Of a stretch of 64,000 nt of DNA, positions 27,370 through 35,561 are shown one piece after another (the first letter of the stretch is position 1; each line of letters starts with the position of its first letter). Made by a program: the position numbers and the translations under genes. The stretch comes from Lutibacter sp. B2. Its GTDB lineage: Bacteria > Bacillota > Clostridia > Peptostreptococcales > Thermotaleaceae. Below the pieces are notes generated by a model that did not search any database, was not told where the DNA came from, and was given only the letters and a program-made list of their open reading frames with translations. The stretch lies in assembly GCA_015686845.1 (NCBI GenBank), contig JADPRS010000012.1, positions 1 to 64,000 on the forward strand. Reading direction: 5' to 3'.

Positions 27370-28596
27370 CTACCACTCTATATCATCCATTGTATCTCTT
27401 GTGGTTTTACGCCTACGTCTACTACTTCTTGATATTGTTTTATTATCATCCTCTTTAGGTACTTCAATCATAGATTTAAGTTCATCACTTACAGTAGCAG
27501 CCACTTCATAACTGTGTAGTTTATAATCTAAATTAATTGATCCTATATCATCTCTTTCTTTCTTTTTATTTTCTGATACTTTATTCTTTACTTCTATCTC
27601 TTTTAATTTGCACTCATATTTATCAAAAATTGCTACTGGTCGGGATAGTCCTGCAAAATAACCAATACTCACTGCATCTGGATTATGATTTATTGCTTTA
27701 AAAGTTTTCTTAGGATTATTGCCTCCCACAGTAGCTAATTCTTTTATTAAACTATCTAATTCAACTAAACGACTAGCCTCATTTTCTAATTTCCCTTTAT
27801 ATTTCTCCATATCTTTTATTGACATAACTGCACTAATTAATTCTGCATCATCCGATTCTAAAATACAAGTATCTGATTGAAAGATAGAACAATCCGTTTC
27901 ATTTGTATTCTTCCCAAAATAATAACTTAAATTTAACTTTCCTATGTAGGAGTATCCTTTATATGTAATCGTTTCAAATTGTTCTGCAGTATCAAAATTA
28001 GCATAAGTATTGCCGTTTAAAACATCTATTATTGAATTGGCTAAAGTACAAAACTTTTTATTTACTATATCTACTGTTCCACTATTATTATCTATTAACA
28101 TGATATTATTTATGTGACCCATTTGCATCAATCCATGAAATTCAAGTAGTGCATTTCTAGTATTTAATATAGTAATTCCATCTATTTCTGAGTCAGGAGG
28201 TAATATTGCTATCAAATTTATAATTTTAGGAGCCACATCCTCCTCTTTCCATAATCTATTAAGTTCACTTACAATTACGGGTGTTCCTCCTGAGCCTGTC
28301 CCTCCCGAGAGAGAAGTTATAATATATATAACATCCTTATGCTGAAATTTGCGTTCTATTTTATCAAATAAACTTACACCTTTTATCATATTACTAAATG
28401 TTACTTTTTTAGCTTTATCTCTGTCCTTGCCTACCCCATCCGCTCCTTCAAGTTTTACAGCTTCTGCCACATTTATATTAGACAAGTCATCTGCTGAAGT
28501 ATTAATTGCTAATGCTTCATAGCTTCTTTTAGCGAAATATTCTGTCATATTTCCACCGGCCATGCCCATTCCTATAATCCCTACACGACTTTTCAT
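27370..28596 (-). CDS. tubZ: TubZ-like tubulin/FtsZ-family GTPase
   Basis: Cytomotive filament protein. The tubulin signature SGGTGSG is at residues 97-103. The N-terminal Rossmann segment (VGIIGMGMAGGNM), ALAINTSADDL, KLEGADGVGKDRDKA, LIAILPPDSE and NIMLIDNN line up in order with the TubZ of the Bacillus thuringiensis pBtoxis plasmid as I recall it. Cell-division FtsZ features are missing (no GGGTGTG loop or FtsZ C-terminal peptide). The C-terminal tail has a basic patch (SRSSRRRRKTTR) like the TubR-contacting tails of TubZ, then an acidic end. AAGGGGAGA precedes the ATG and overlaps the tubR stop. Confidence 0.85.
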   Translation of the reverse strand: MKSRVGIIGMGMAGGNMTEYFAKRSYEALAINTSADDLSNINVAEAVKLEGADGVGKDRDKAKKVTFSNMIKGVSLFDKIERKFQHKDVIYIITSLSGGTGSGGTPVIVSELNRLWKEEDVAPKIINLIAILPPDSEIDGITILNTRNALLEFHGLMQMGHINNIMLIDNNSGTVDIVNKKFCTLANSIIDVLNGNTYANFDTAEQFETITYKGYSYIGKLNLSYYFGKNTNETDCSIFQSDTCILESDDAELISAVMSIKDMEKYKGKLENEASRLVELDSLIKELATVGGNNPKKTFKAINHNPDAVSIGYFAGLSRPVAIFDKYECKLKEIEVKNKVSENKKKERDDIGSINLDYKLHSYEVAATVSDELKSMIEVPKEDDNKTISRSSRRRRKTTRDTMDDIEW

Positions 28597-28611
28597 TTTA
28601 ATTTCTCCCCT

Positions 28612-28899
28612 TTATCTCTCGTATTCTATTGTAATCGCTTCACCTTCTGTTGTTATACAAAATGTTTTAGTCATATTTACTCTGACCCCATCCTGTATAT
28701 ACCCCTTCTTTTTTAATGCAGCTATTCTTTTGCGAAGTGTACTCTCTGATGCACTTAGGATGCTTATTCCCTTTTTTTCATTTTGTATTTGTGCTTCTTC
28801 TTTTATATGTTTTACTATCATTTTAAAAGATGCTCCTTTTATTCTATTAAACCCTTCTAAAAAAAATAAAAGTTCCACATCTGTCATTGTCATGCCCAT
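28612..28899 (-). CDS. tubR: TubR-like winged-helix DNA-binding protein
   Basis: A 95-residue winged helix-turn-helix protein (SASESTLRKRIAALKKKGYIQDG as recognition region and wing, given in part). Position directly before tubZ and behind a phased repeat array is that of TubR, the adaptor that binds the centromere and links it to the TubZ filament, and usually represses its own operon. The ATG at 28899 has AGGAG nine bases upstream; a TTG three codons earlier is too close to that site. Assignment rests on context as much as on sequence. Confidence 0.72.
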   Translation of the reverse strand: MGMTMTDVELLFFLEGFNRIKGASFKMIVKHIKEEAQIQNEKKGISILSASESTLRKRIAALKKKGYIQDGVRVNMTKTFCITTEGEAITIEYER

Positions 28900-28922
28900 T
28901 TTTTCCAACTCCTTACAATATA

Positions 28923-28951
28923 AGTATAATGTTTAATTGTAATTTTGTCAA
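28923..28951 (-). promoter_or_regulatory. Promoter of tubRZ
   Basis: On the minus strand TTGACA (28951-28946), exactly 17 bases, then TATACT (28928-28923). The repeat array begins 14 bases upstream of the -35, so bound TubR would lie next to RNA polymerase. Confidence 0.8.
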
Positions 28952-28965
28952 TATTCTAACATCTA

Positions 28966-29145
28966 TTTTTCCATTCATTTTCCACCTAATCGTTCGTCAT
29001 ATTCCTACCATTTTCTAACCCTTTACAATTCACATATATTACTTTTATCCTTTATCAGTGTTCTTTTTCCATCCGTTTTCCATTAAAATTCCATTTATTT
29101 ACCATCTATATTTATAGTCCCTTCCTCTATTCTTCTTTCATTCAT
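28966..29145. repeat. Candidate tubC centromere: helically phased TTTTCCA repeats
   Basis: Degenerate units of about 11 bases with core TTTTCCAT recur in register: TTCCA at 28969, 28980, 29067, 29078 and 29089, with weaker units TTCCT at 29002, TTCTA at 29013, TTACC at 29099, TTCCT at 29122 and TTCTT at 29133. The block 29065-29108 has four units in tandem. The plus strand is strongly pyrimidine-rich. There is no gene here. Location upstream of tubR matches known tubC sites. Confidence 0.6.
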
Positions 29146-29199
29146 CCCCCTTATTATTTAAATATTCTTTTATTCCTTAAACTCTTTTATAAATAAATT

Positions 29200-29246
29200 A
29201 CCCCTTAAAGTAGTTTATTGACAATTTCTTGTCTACTTTAAGGGGT
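29200..29246. terminator. Long hairpin behind phaC
   Basis: ACCCCTTAAAGTAG (29200-29213) pairs perfectly with CTACTTTAAGGGGT (29233-29246) around a 19-base loop. It is about 70 bases past the phaC stop. Only a weak T-rich tail follows, so it may terminate or stabilise the pha message. A role as boundary of the tubC region is also possible. Confidence 0.45.
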
Positions 29247-29317
29247 GAAAATCATATTCCTTATTTTCTATCCAATAAAATTCTTAAATATAAGAGATAT
29301 TAATAACATACCAATTA

Positions 29318-30394
29318 CTACTTAGATTTTGAATGATCCTTTGTCCATTTAGCCATTTTAGGAGCAATTTCCTTTTGGGATTTGGAACTTACGTACATAC
29401 CAATATGTCCTACTGAGAAAGAAAATGATTCCTTGTCTTTACTAGATACTAAATCATTTAAAGGTTTACTTGACGCAGGAGGAACCAAGTGATCATACTC
29501 TGCATAAATATTAAGTAGTGGCATATTTATATTTTTTAAATCAACTTTTTGTTCACCAATTTCTAATGTTCCTTTCACAAGTTTATTTTCCTTGTATAAA
29601 TCATTAACAAATTGACGAAGCGTCTCACCTGCTTGATCAGGACTGTCGAATATCCACTTTTCCATCCTCATAAAATTCTTCATCATATCTGGATCATCTA
29701 TATTTTCCAAAACACCAACATATTTATCTAACATCAATTGAAAAGGTTTAAGCATCATATACCCATAATTCATCATAGAACCAGGTATAACACCATAAGC
29801 ATCTACCATATTATCTATATTTAAATGTTTCCCCCATTTAAACAATAAGCCATCTTCTATATCAAAGTCTATAGGCGTAACCATAGTAATTAAACTATTA
29901 ACCTTCTGTGGATTAAGAGCTGAGTAAATTGTAGAGAAAGTACCGCCTTGGCATACACCTATAATATTTAATTTATCTATATTATTAGACTGTAAAATAT
30001 GATCTACTGCATCATTAATATACCCGTTGATATAGTCATCCATAGTAAGATACCTATCTTCTTGTGTAGGATATCCCCAATCCACAATATATAAATCAAG
30101 ACCTAATTCTAATAAGTTTTTTATTATACTGCGATCTGGCTGAATATCCATCATATATGGACGATTCACTAGAGCATAAACAATCAAAGTAGGAACTTTA
30201 CAAGGTCTTTTAGACTGATTTTCATAATGGTAAAGCTTCATTTTATCTTCTTGAAATACAAGTTCTTTTGGTGTTACATCTACTTCTATATCCTCAAGAT
30301 TTTGTAAAACCTCTATCCCTTTAACAAATTTTTTCTGTACATCAAGCATTTCTTTCATAGATTTTTCCATATCTATTCCCAAAGTTGAATACAT
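29318..30394 (-). CDS. phaC: Class III poly(3-hydroxyalkanoate) synthase subunit PhaC
   Basis: Polymerises (R)-3-hydroxyacyl-CoA into storage polyester on granules, together with PhaE. The alpha/beta-hydrolase has the nucleophile Cys148 in GVCQGG, Asp301 in IYAEYDHLVPP and His330 in SVGHIG. These positions match the catalytic triad of class III synthases. Length 358 is typical of class III rather than the longer class I/II enzymes. Last gene of phaJ-phaE-phaC. Confidence 0.93.
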   Translation of the reverse strand: MYSTLGIDMEKSMKEMLDVQKKFVKGIEVLQNLEDIEVDVTPKELVFQEDKMKLYHYENQSKRPCKVPTLIVYALVNRPYMMDIQPDRSIIKNLLELGLDLYIVDWGYPTQEDRYLTMDDYINGYINDAVDHILQSNNIDKLNIIGVCQGGTFSTIYSALNPQKVNSLITMVTPIDFDIEDGLLFKWGKHLNIDNMVDAYGVIPGSMMNYGYMMLKPFQLMLDKYVGVLENIDDPDMMKNFMRMEKWIFDSPDQAGETLRQFVNDLYKENKLVKGTLEIGEQKVDLKNINMPLLNIYAEYDHLVPPASSKPLNDLVSSKDKESFSFSVGHIGMYVSSKSQKEIAPKMAKWTKDHSKSK

Positions 30395-30429
30395 TGGTAA
30401 ATACCCCCTTAGTTATTTTTTCTTTCGTT

Positions 30430-30575
30430 ATTATAGATAAACTACTTCATTCTTTAATCTAAAAGGGTGTAATTATATAATAAGGAATGACTTGCAATCT
30501 TCATACTTGCCGGAATGACGTTTATATCATTACACCCCTGCCATACATTTAATTTAGAAGTAGTTTGTCTATAAT
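30430..30575. repeat. Nested inverted repeat between phaE and phaC
   Basis: ATTATAGATAAACTACTTC (30430-30448) faces GAAGTAGTTTGTCTATAAT (30557-30575) with one mismatch, which would be a G-U pair in RNA. Inside them GGGTGTAAT (30465-30473) faces ATTACACCC (30529-30537). The 146-base unit fills most of the phaE-phaC gap. It could be a miniature transposable element or a folded mRNA segment that sets the PhaC:PhaE ratio. No clear target duplication was found. Confidence 0.6.
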
Positions 30576-30579
30576 GCAT

Positions 30580-31686
30580 TTATGCATTCTTTTCCTTATC
30601 ATTTAATCTATTTTTTACTTCCTTAAGTTCTTTAGTTGTGTTTCTTACTGATTTCTTTAATTCATAGATTGTCTTATACATGCTATTCATATCTGTCTTA
30701 GTAGGAAAAGGTAGAAAAGCTAATTGTTGCTCAAGTACTTTATCATAATTTTTTTTAAACTCACCACCTGCATCAACAACTTGACTTAGCAGTTTAGAAA
30801 AGCCATCTGTTTCAAAAAGATTGTTATAAGCCTCTTCATTTTTTCTCGACCAATATTCATAAAATTCTTTAAAAGTTTTAGGTTGCGTTTCGTCTTTTAT
30901 CATATCTTGTAAATCTTGTGAAATTTTTTCCATTGTTTCTATTCCAACTCTAGAAATAGTTGCTGTAAACTCATTTATTGAATTTGTATATTTCATAAAA
31001 GAATCTACACTACCTACTTGTTTTTCAAAATACTCTCTATTTATGCCCATAATAGGAGCACCAAATAATTTGCCAAATGTCTGTTCGTAATTTCCACCCA
31101 AAAGTTTTGCATAGTTAATATAAGCATCTTTATCTTCAAAAATATTTGTACCCATTAATTTTTGAAATTCCTTAGCATGATCAGTCCATGGTTGGAACAA
31201 TTTATTACTATTTTCAAAATACATTTGATATGTTTCCATAGACTGTTTAAATAAACTCTGTGTAGGCTCAGGCAAATAAGAAATAAAGGTATTAGAAAAA
31301 CTCTTCATATATTCATCTTGCCATTTGCTAAAAAACTTTTTCACTTGATCATTAGAATTTCCTGAAATTTGTTTCGTCAAGTCCTCCCAAAAACCATATA
31401 AGGAAGAATAAGTATTTGTGCTATTGGTCATTTTTTCAAAAACCTCTTGAAAAGGATTTTGTCCAAATAGCATACTGTTTTTTGTAAACATATCACCATT
31501 CATCATTCCAACCCAATTATTAAACATCTCCATTGGCTTTTTTACCATATTATTCATATTATTCACTGTATCTGACTCTTTTTTTTCATCTTTAGGTGAA
31601 AAACTTTCTTGCCACATATCTAAAGCTTTCTTTTGTGTATCAAAGCATTGTCCCATAAATTTATTATAATTATCTAAAAATAACAT
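30580..31686 (-). CDS. phaE: Class III PHA synthase subunit PhaE
   Basis: Non-catalytic partner of PhaC. The 368-residue, highly charged helical protein shows the PhaE-type features QKKALDMWQESF near the N-terminus, FKEFYEYWSRKNEEAYNNLF in the C-terminal half, and a heptad-rich end (TKTDMNSMYKTIYELKKSV). Identity rests on these and on lying between phaJ and phaC. The ATG is preceded by AGGGGG. Confidence 0.85.
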   Translation of the reverse strand: MLFLDNYNKFMGQCFDTQKKALDMWQESFSPKDEKKESDTVNNMNNMVKKPMEMFNNWVGMMNGDMFTKNSMLFGQNPFQEVFEKMTNSTNTYSSLYGFWEDLTKQISGNSNDQVKKFFSKWQDEYMKSFSNTFISYLPEPTQSLFKQSMETYQMYFENSNKLFQPWTDHAKEFQKLMGTNIFEDKDAYINYAKLLGGNYEQTFGKLFGAPIMGINREYFEKQVGSVDSFMKYTNSINEFTATISRVGIETMEKISQDLQDMIKDETQPKTFKEFYEYWSRKNEEAYNNLFETDGFSKLLSQVVDAGGEFKKNYDKVLEQQLAFLPFPTKTDMNSMYKTIYELKKSVRNTTKELKEVKNRLNDKEKNA

Positions 31687-31722
31687 TTAAATTCCCCCTT
31701 ATGTTTTAGAATAATATTAGAA

Positions 31723-32139
31723 TTACATTTTTTTTACCACAGCTTCTCCCGCTAAAATCTCATTTCCTAATTGGTTCTTTACAATTGTATTTAAAATAAT
31801 AATCTTTTTTTCATCCCTTTTTTCTTTCACCTCTACAGTAGCTGTCAGATGGTCTCCTATATACGCAGGTGCTAAAAATTTCACATTTTGAGATAAATAT
31901 AGGGTATTTTCACCGGGTAATTGGGTTCCTAAAACAGCGGAAATTAAAGAACTAGTAAGCATACCATGGGCAATTCTCTTTTTAAATCTAGTTTTAGAAG
32001 CATACTCTGCATTAAGATGTATGGGATTATAATCTCCTGAAATATTTGCAAATCCTGAAATATCACTTTCTGTTATAATCTTAGAAACACTTGCCTTTTC
32101 TCCTATCATTATTTCCTCATATCTTTTCTCTGCTCCCAT
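31723..32139 (-). CDS. phaJ: (R)-specific enoyl-CoA hydratase, MaoC family
   Basis: Hot-dog-fold hydratase that converts trans-2-enoyl-CoA to (R)-3-hydroxyacyl-CoA, the PhaC/PhaE substrate. The hydratase-2 motif is visible as ANISGDYNPIHLN, with catalytic Asp and His, followed by RIAHGMLTSSLIS. 138 residues, normal for PhaJ. First gene of the pha operon, so monomers probably come from enoyl-CoAs rather than through a PhaB reductase, which is not in the window. Confidence 0.88.
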   Translation of the reverse strand: MGAEKRYEEIMIGEKASVSKIITESDISGFANISGDYNPIHLNAEYASKTRFKKRIAHGMLTSSLISAVLGTQLPGENTLYLSQNVKFLAPAYIGDHLTATVEVKEKRDEKKIIILNTIVKNQLGNEILAGEAVVKKM

Positions 32140-32256
32140 ATTATCCCCCTTATTCTTTCGTATATATCCTTTAAATATCCAGTTTTATATTTTCTGTAAA
32201 TCTTATCAAAACTAGATACAGTTTTCATAATCTTTTAAACTGATAATCCATATTGT

Positions 32257-32284
32257 ATAGTACTACACGTTAATATTTTGTAAA
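32257..32284 (-). promoter_or_regulatory. Probable promoter of phaJEC
   Basis: On the minus strand TTTACA (32284-32279), 16 bases and TACTAT (32262-32257), about 115 bases upstream of phaJ. The leader between them shows no riboswitch that I recognise. Confidence 0.5.
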
Positions 32285-32339
32285 AACTTGGTATTTATAC
32301 ATGCTTTTTTATATGCAAAAATCGATATATTATAAAGGT

Positions 32340-32387
32340 AAAAATGCTAAAAAAAGAAGTATTTCGACTTCTTTTTTTAGCATTTTT
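32340..32387. terminator. Strong bidirectional terminator
   Basis: A 21-bp perfect stem (32340-32360 with 32367-32387) around the loop ATTTCG, with T runs at both ends. It closes the transcript of the zinc-protease-like gene on the minus strand and insulates the pha promoter. Confidence 0.85.
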
Positions 32388-32476
32388 ATAATTTCGGTAT
32401 AAACTATTCAATTTTGCTGCTTACAATCATACATTAATTGTGTCGAATGTTTGATGTGACGATTAAATTTTTTTTA

Positions 32477-33190
32477 CTATACATCCATCATTACCCCATA
32501 CTTTTTCAACCAATTCCTTCTTTCTTTATAATCTGGAATAATAGATTCTACAAGGGCCCAAAAATCTTTCGAATGATTCTTATGTACCATATGACACATT
32601 TCATGAACGACTATATAATCTAGAACTGAAGGTAGTGCCATACTGCCTCTCCAATTGAATAAAATCTCATCTTTATAAGTACAACTTGCCCATCTTTTTT
32701 TCTGCTCTTTTACTCTTATATTTGATGGATCTTTATGAAAATAAGGTCTATAATATTTTACCTTTTCTTGTACTTGTTCTAGGGTTTGTTTTCTATACCA
32801 TTTTTCTAATGTTTCTGATAGTATACTTTTGCTTTTTTTAGGTGTGATTATATGAATTTGTTCTTCCTCTAGTTTTACTTCTGGTATTTTTATATCTTTA
32901 TCTATACTAATTTTTAAAAAATAATCTTTTCCTAAGTACATGAATTTTTCGCCATCTTCAAATTTTCTTTCTATGGGTAGATAATCTAAATCTTTAAATT
33001 GATCCAATTTTTTTACGATCCATGAACCTTTATTTTTAAGTTTTTCTATGATCCATTCTTTCGGTGCTGCACTTGGAGCAATTACTCTTACTTGATCAGG
33101 TGGCGTGATCCTTATTTCCATGGTTCTTCTTTTTCTCTGTATTAATTCAAATTCTATGGTTTTATTTTCATATTCAAATGTATATCTCAT
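32477..33190 (-). CDS. YgjP/DUF45-type zinc metalloprotease-like protein
   Basis: A WLM/SprT-like metal hydrolase of the YgjP family. The zinc motif HEMCHMVHKNHSKDFW (His, Glu, His, then a third His) lies at about residue 190, preceded by KRWASCTYKDEILFNW, a segment conserved in the family. The start at 33190 has AAGGGA upstream; the longer frame runs back into the HTH gene. Substrate unknown. Confidence 0.85.
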   Translation of the reverse strand: MRYTFEYENKTIEFELIQRKRRTMEIRITPPDQVRVIAPSAAPKEWIIEKLKNKGSWIVKKLDQFKDLDYLPIERKFEDGEKFMYLGKDYFLKISIDKDIKIPEVKLEEEQIHIITPKKSKSILSETLEKWYRKQTLEQVQEKVKYYRPYFHKDPSNIRVKEQKKRWASCTYKDEILFNWRGSMALPSVLDYIVVHEMCHMVHKNHSKDFWALVESIIPDYKERRNWLKKYGVMMDV

Positions 33191-33200
33191 AACGATTCCC

Positions 33201-33416
33201 TTAGCTCTCCTCATCTGGTGCATATTCTAACAGATCTCCTGGTTGACAATTTAATTCTTTGCATATAGCTTCCAACGTAGTAAATCTAACTGCCTTCGCT
33301 TTGTTGTTTTTTAATATAGATAGATTTGCATTCGTTATTCCAACTCTTGATGCCAAATCAGATAAGGAGATTTTTCTCTTTGCCATCATAACATCTAAGT
33401 TTATAATAATAGCCAT
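33201..33416 (-). CDS. Small Cro/C1-type HTH regulator (YozG-like)
   Basis: 71 residues, nearly all helix-turn-helix: KISLSDLASRVGITNANLS followed by FTTLEAICKELNCQPGDLLEY. Such regulators typically sit next to a DUF2975 membrane protein, which is the case here (11 bases upstream), and the pair probably acts together. Confidence 0.85.
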   Translation of the reverse strand: MAIIINLDVMMAKRKISLSDLASRVGITNANLSILKNNKAKAVRFTTLEAICKELNCQPGDLLEYAPDEES

Positions 33417-33427
33417 AATATCCTCCT

Positions 33428-33922
33428 TTAAATCGTAAAATCATTCTCTTCTTTCACTTCAACAGCCCGCTCAAAGACCTTGGATAATATCAATATGAAA
33501 CACCCTGCAAAGAAAAATATGAAAAATTCCATATCTGTGTGTATCCCTTTCATATCAATGGTGATCAAGTTAAATTCCGTATATTTAGGATTTATAAAAA
33601 AGTTGATTAAGTAACATGCTGTAATGATAAAGCATTCTATAGATATATTACTTAAACTTTTTACATTTTCTCTTATAAATGGATCTGCCTTCACAAGGGA
33701 ATGTACTATTTTCCTTAAATTGTATACAATAAGAATCAATGATATAGTCCCTACTAAAAACAAAGAATATATAAGTGTTTTTCTAAACATACCTATTTGA
33801 AGATCATTTGAAGTAATAACACCTTTCGAAATATAAATAAACATAATTACACCTATAACTAATATACTACTTAGCATAATTTTTAATAAACTTGCCAAAG
33901 AAGAATTTCCATAATATTTCAT
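33428..33922 (-). CDS. DUF2975 membrane protein
   Basis: 164 residues with four membrane segments. The segment RKIVHSLVKADPFIRENVKSL is characteristic of DUF2975. ATG at 33922 follows AGGAGG at seven bases; a TTG two codons earlier is closer than usual to that site. Forms a two-gene unit with the HTH regulator. Confidence 0.8.
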   Translation of the reverse strand: MKYYGNSSLASLLKIMLSSILVIGVIMFIYISKGVITSNDLQIGMFRKTLIYSLFLVGTISLILIVYNLRKIVHSLVKADPFIRENVKSLSNISIECFIITACYLINFFINPKYTEFNLITIDMKGIHTDMEFFIFFFAGCFILILSKVFERAVEVKEENDFTI

Positions 33923-34002
33923 ACTCAAGCCTCCTATAAATTTGTTAAATTAAATTCCTAAGTAACATGTTACCACGAAAAAGGTATTTTTAACACTTTA
34001 GA

Positions 34003-35490
34003 TTATTTCTTATATACTGCTAAAATTTTATGCTTATAATAATTGTATTCATACCACTGATTATAAGATTTATCTACTTCATCAACCGTTCTATTTATAT
34101 ACTTTATTGTCCTTATTTTAATATTACCATCTCCTATTTTCATTAATTCACCAATTTCCTCTGTTGCATCATAGGATAAACTTTCTAGATAATCCATATC
34201 AATCACATTTCTATTCTTATACCTTTCAATATTATTTTTGGCAATCACCTTATCTACATTCACAAAATTTATGCCTACATAGATAGTTATGGTTGCTATA
34301 ATAGCTAATTTCAATATGGGCATTTTCTTGATCCATATACCTAAAAATATGATTACAAGTAATATGGCCAACAAAATCATAAAGACCTGTACAAATAATC
34401 TTAATCTTGTAAATCCAAATTTATTTTCATATACCATCATTTTATAACTTGCTGAAGCTAGCATATTAAATGTAAATAAAATCAGCAAACTATAGGCTCC
34501 ATTTGCTATCTTATTCACATTTTTATTGTCTTTCTTAGAAAACGTCATACTGGATAGCACTATGCTGAAGTTTATCAATGTAACCACAATAAGCTCAAAG
34601 AATCCTTTTCTAGCATAAGCAGCGTGAGAAAGTCCTCCAGGAAGAAGATCACTACCCCCCCCATATAAGTACGAAATTTGAATAATGGTAAATAACAAAT
34701 ATACGATAGAGATTAAAAATATGATTGTAATAATTGTAACTGGCTCCCAAATAGCGTTTTTTTGTATGCTCTTTTTCTCTGTATTCAATTCTTTTTTATA
34801 TTGAAAACTCCACAAAAATCCAAACATATATAAAGTTGTAATGATCACAACCATACTGTGTCCTATTACACTAAATAAATCTAATTTTTTTCCCATATTA
34901 TCAATATAATACTCAAATACCATATCTGCTGATGAAAGTAACCCTACAATAATTAATAGTAATGGTAATGCAACTATTAGTCCTTTAAATATATTTTTAT
35001 GTACTTCACTTACTTTTGAATTTTTCTCTGAAGTTATCATTTTTTTTGTGAAAACGAAAAACTTAGGTATATTAACAAATGACGCAGGTACAATCCTCAC
35101 CAAAACTTTTTCTATAAAAGAGAACTTTATATCTTTTATATGCTCATACCTGATCGTGATTATATAACTAGCCATCAATAATGGAATTACGATTGTATTT
35201 ATTAATCTTAATATTTCGTTCGTGTAAATACTATATGCTATCGATAATAAAATAATAGGTATTAAAAATATAAAACTTATTCTTTTCTTTAAATCAATTT
35301 GAGGATACAAATACCATATTGCTCCTGCGATAATAAAACCATTATAAATCACTGCTGAAATTCCTATTGTATTCCAAATAAAAAAATAATTAAATAAAAG
35401 CCCTATTATAAAAGCTACCCCCATAACTTTTAACTTTTCATTTGTTGATTTACTTTCATCAATTAAACTTCTTTCTATTTTTTCCATCAT
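34003..35490 (-). CDS. DUF4153/DUF4173-type polytopic membrane protein
   Basis: 495 residues with about eleven to twelve hydrophobic segments. The motif GLSHAAYARKGFFELIVVTLIN corresponds in type to the YxxYARxGFFEL signature of this family (given here in part). A soluble C-terminal tail of about 70 residues follows. Two adjacent ATG codons could serve as start; the second is better spaced from GGAGTG. Function unknown. Confidence 0.7.
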   Translation of the reverse strand: MMEKIERSLIDESKSTNEKLKVMGVAFIIGLLFNYFFIWNTIGISAVIYNGFIIAGAIWYLYPQIDLKKRISFIFLIPIILLSIAYSIYTNEILRLINTIVIPLLMASYIITIRYEHIKDIKFSFIEKVLVRIVPASFVNIPKFFVFTKKMITSEKNSKVSEVHKNIFKGLIVALPLLLIIVGLLSSADMVFEYYIDNMGKKLDLFSVIGHSMVVIITTLYMFGFLWSFQYKKELNTEKKSIQKNAIWEPVTIITIIFLISIVYLLFTIIQISYLYGGGSDLLPGGLSHAAYARKGFFELIVVTLINFSIVLSSMTFSKKDNKNVNKIANGAYSLLILFTFNMLASASYKMMVYENKFGFTRLRLFVQVFMILLAILLVIIFLGIWIKKMPILKLAIIATITIYVGINFVNVDKVIAKNNIERYKNRNVIDMDYLESLSYDATEEIGELMKIGDGNIKIRTIKYINRTVDEVDKSYNQWYEYNYYKHKILAVYKK

Positions 35491-35561
35491 CTCACTCCTA
35501 TTCTATTTAAATATATGTATTGCAATAAATAAGACCTGTCTTTTTCATAAAATCGTCGCCT

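Noticed and set aside
27370-28596. Cell-division FtsZ
   Set aside because: The GTP loop is SGGTGSG rather than GGGTGTG, the C-terminal FtsZ peptide is absent, and the neighbour is a TubR-like gene rather than division genes.
28966-29145. Possible CRISPR array
   Set aside because: Repeats are only about 11 bases and degenerate, without unique spacers, and no cas gene is present.
30430-30575. Insertion sequence between phaE and phaC
   Set aside because: Too short for a transposase, none is encoded, and no target duplication was visible.
27296-32139. Prophage or integrated plasmid island around tubZ
   Set aside because: No integrase, capsid, replication or conjugation gene and no flanking attachment repeat was seen; only the partition module itself suggests such an origin.
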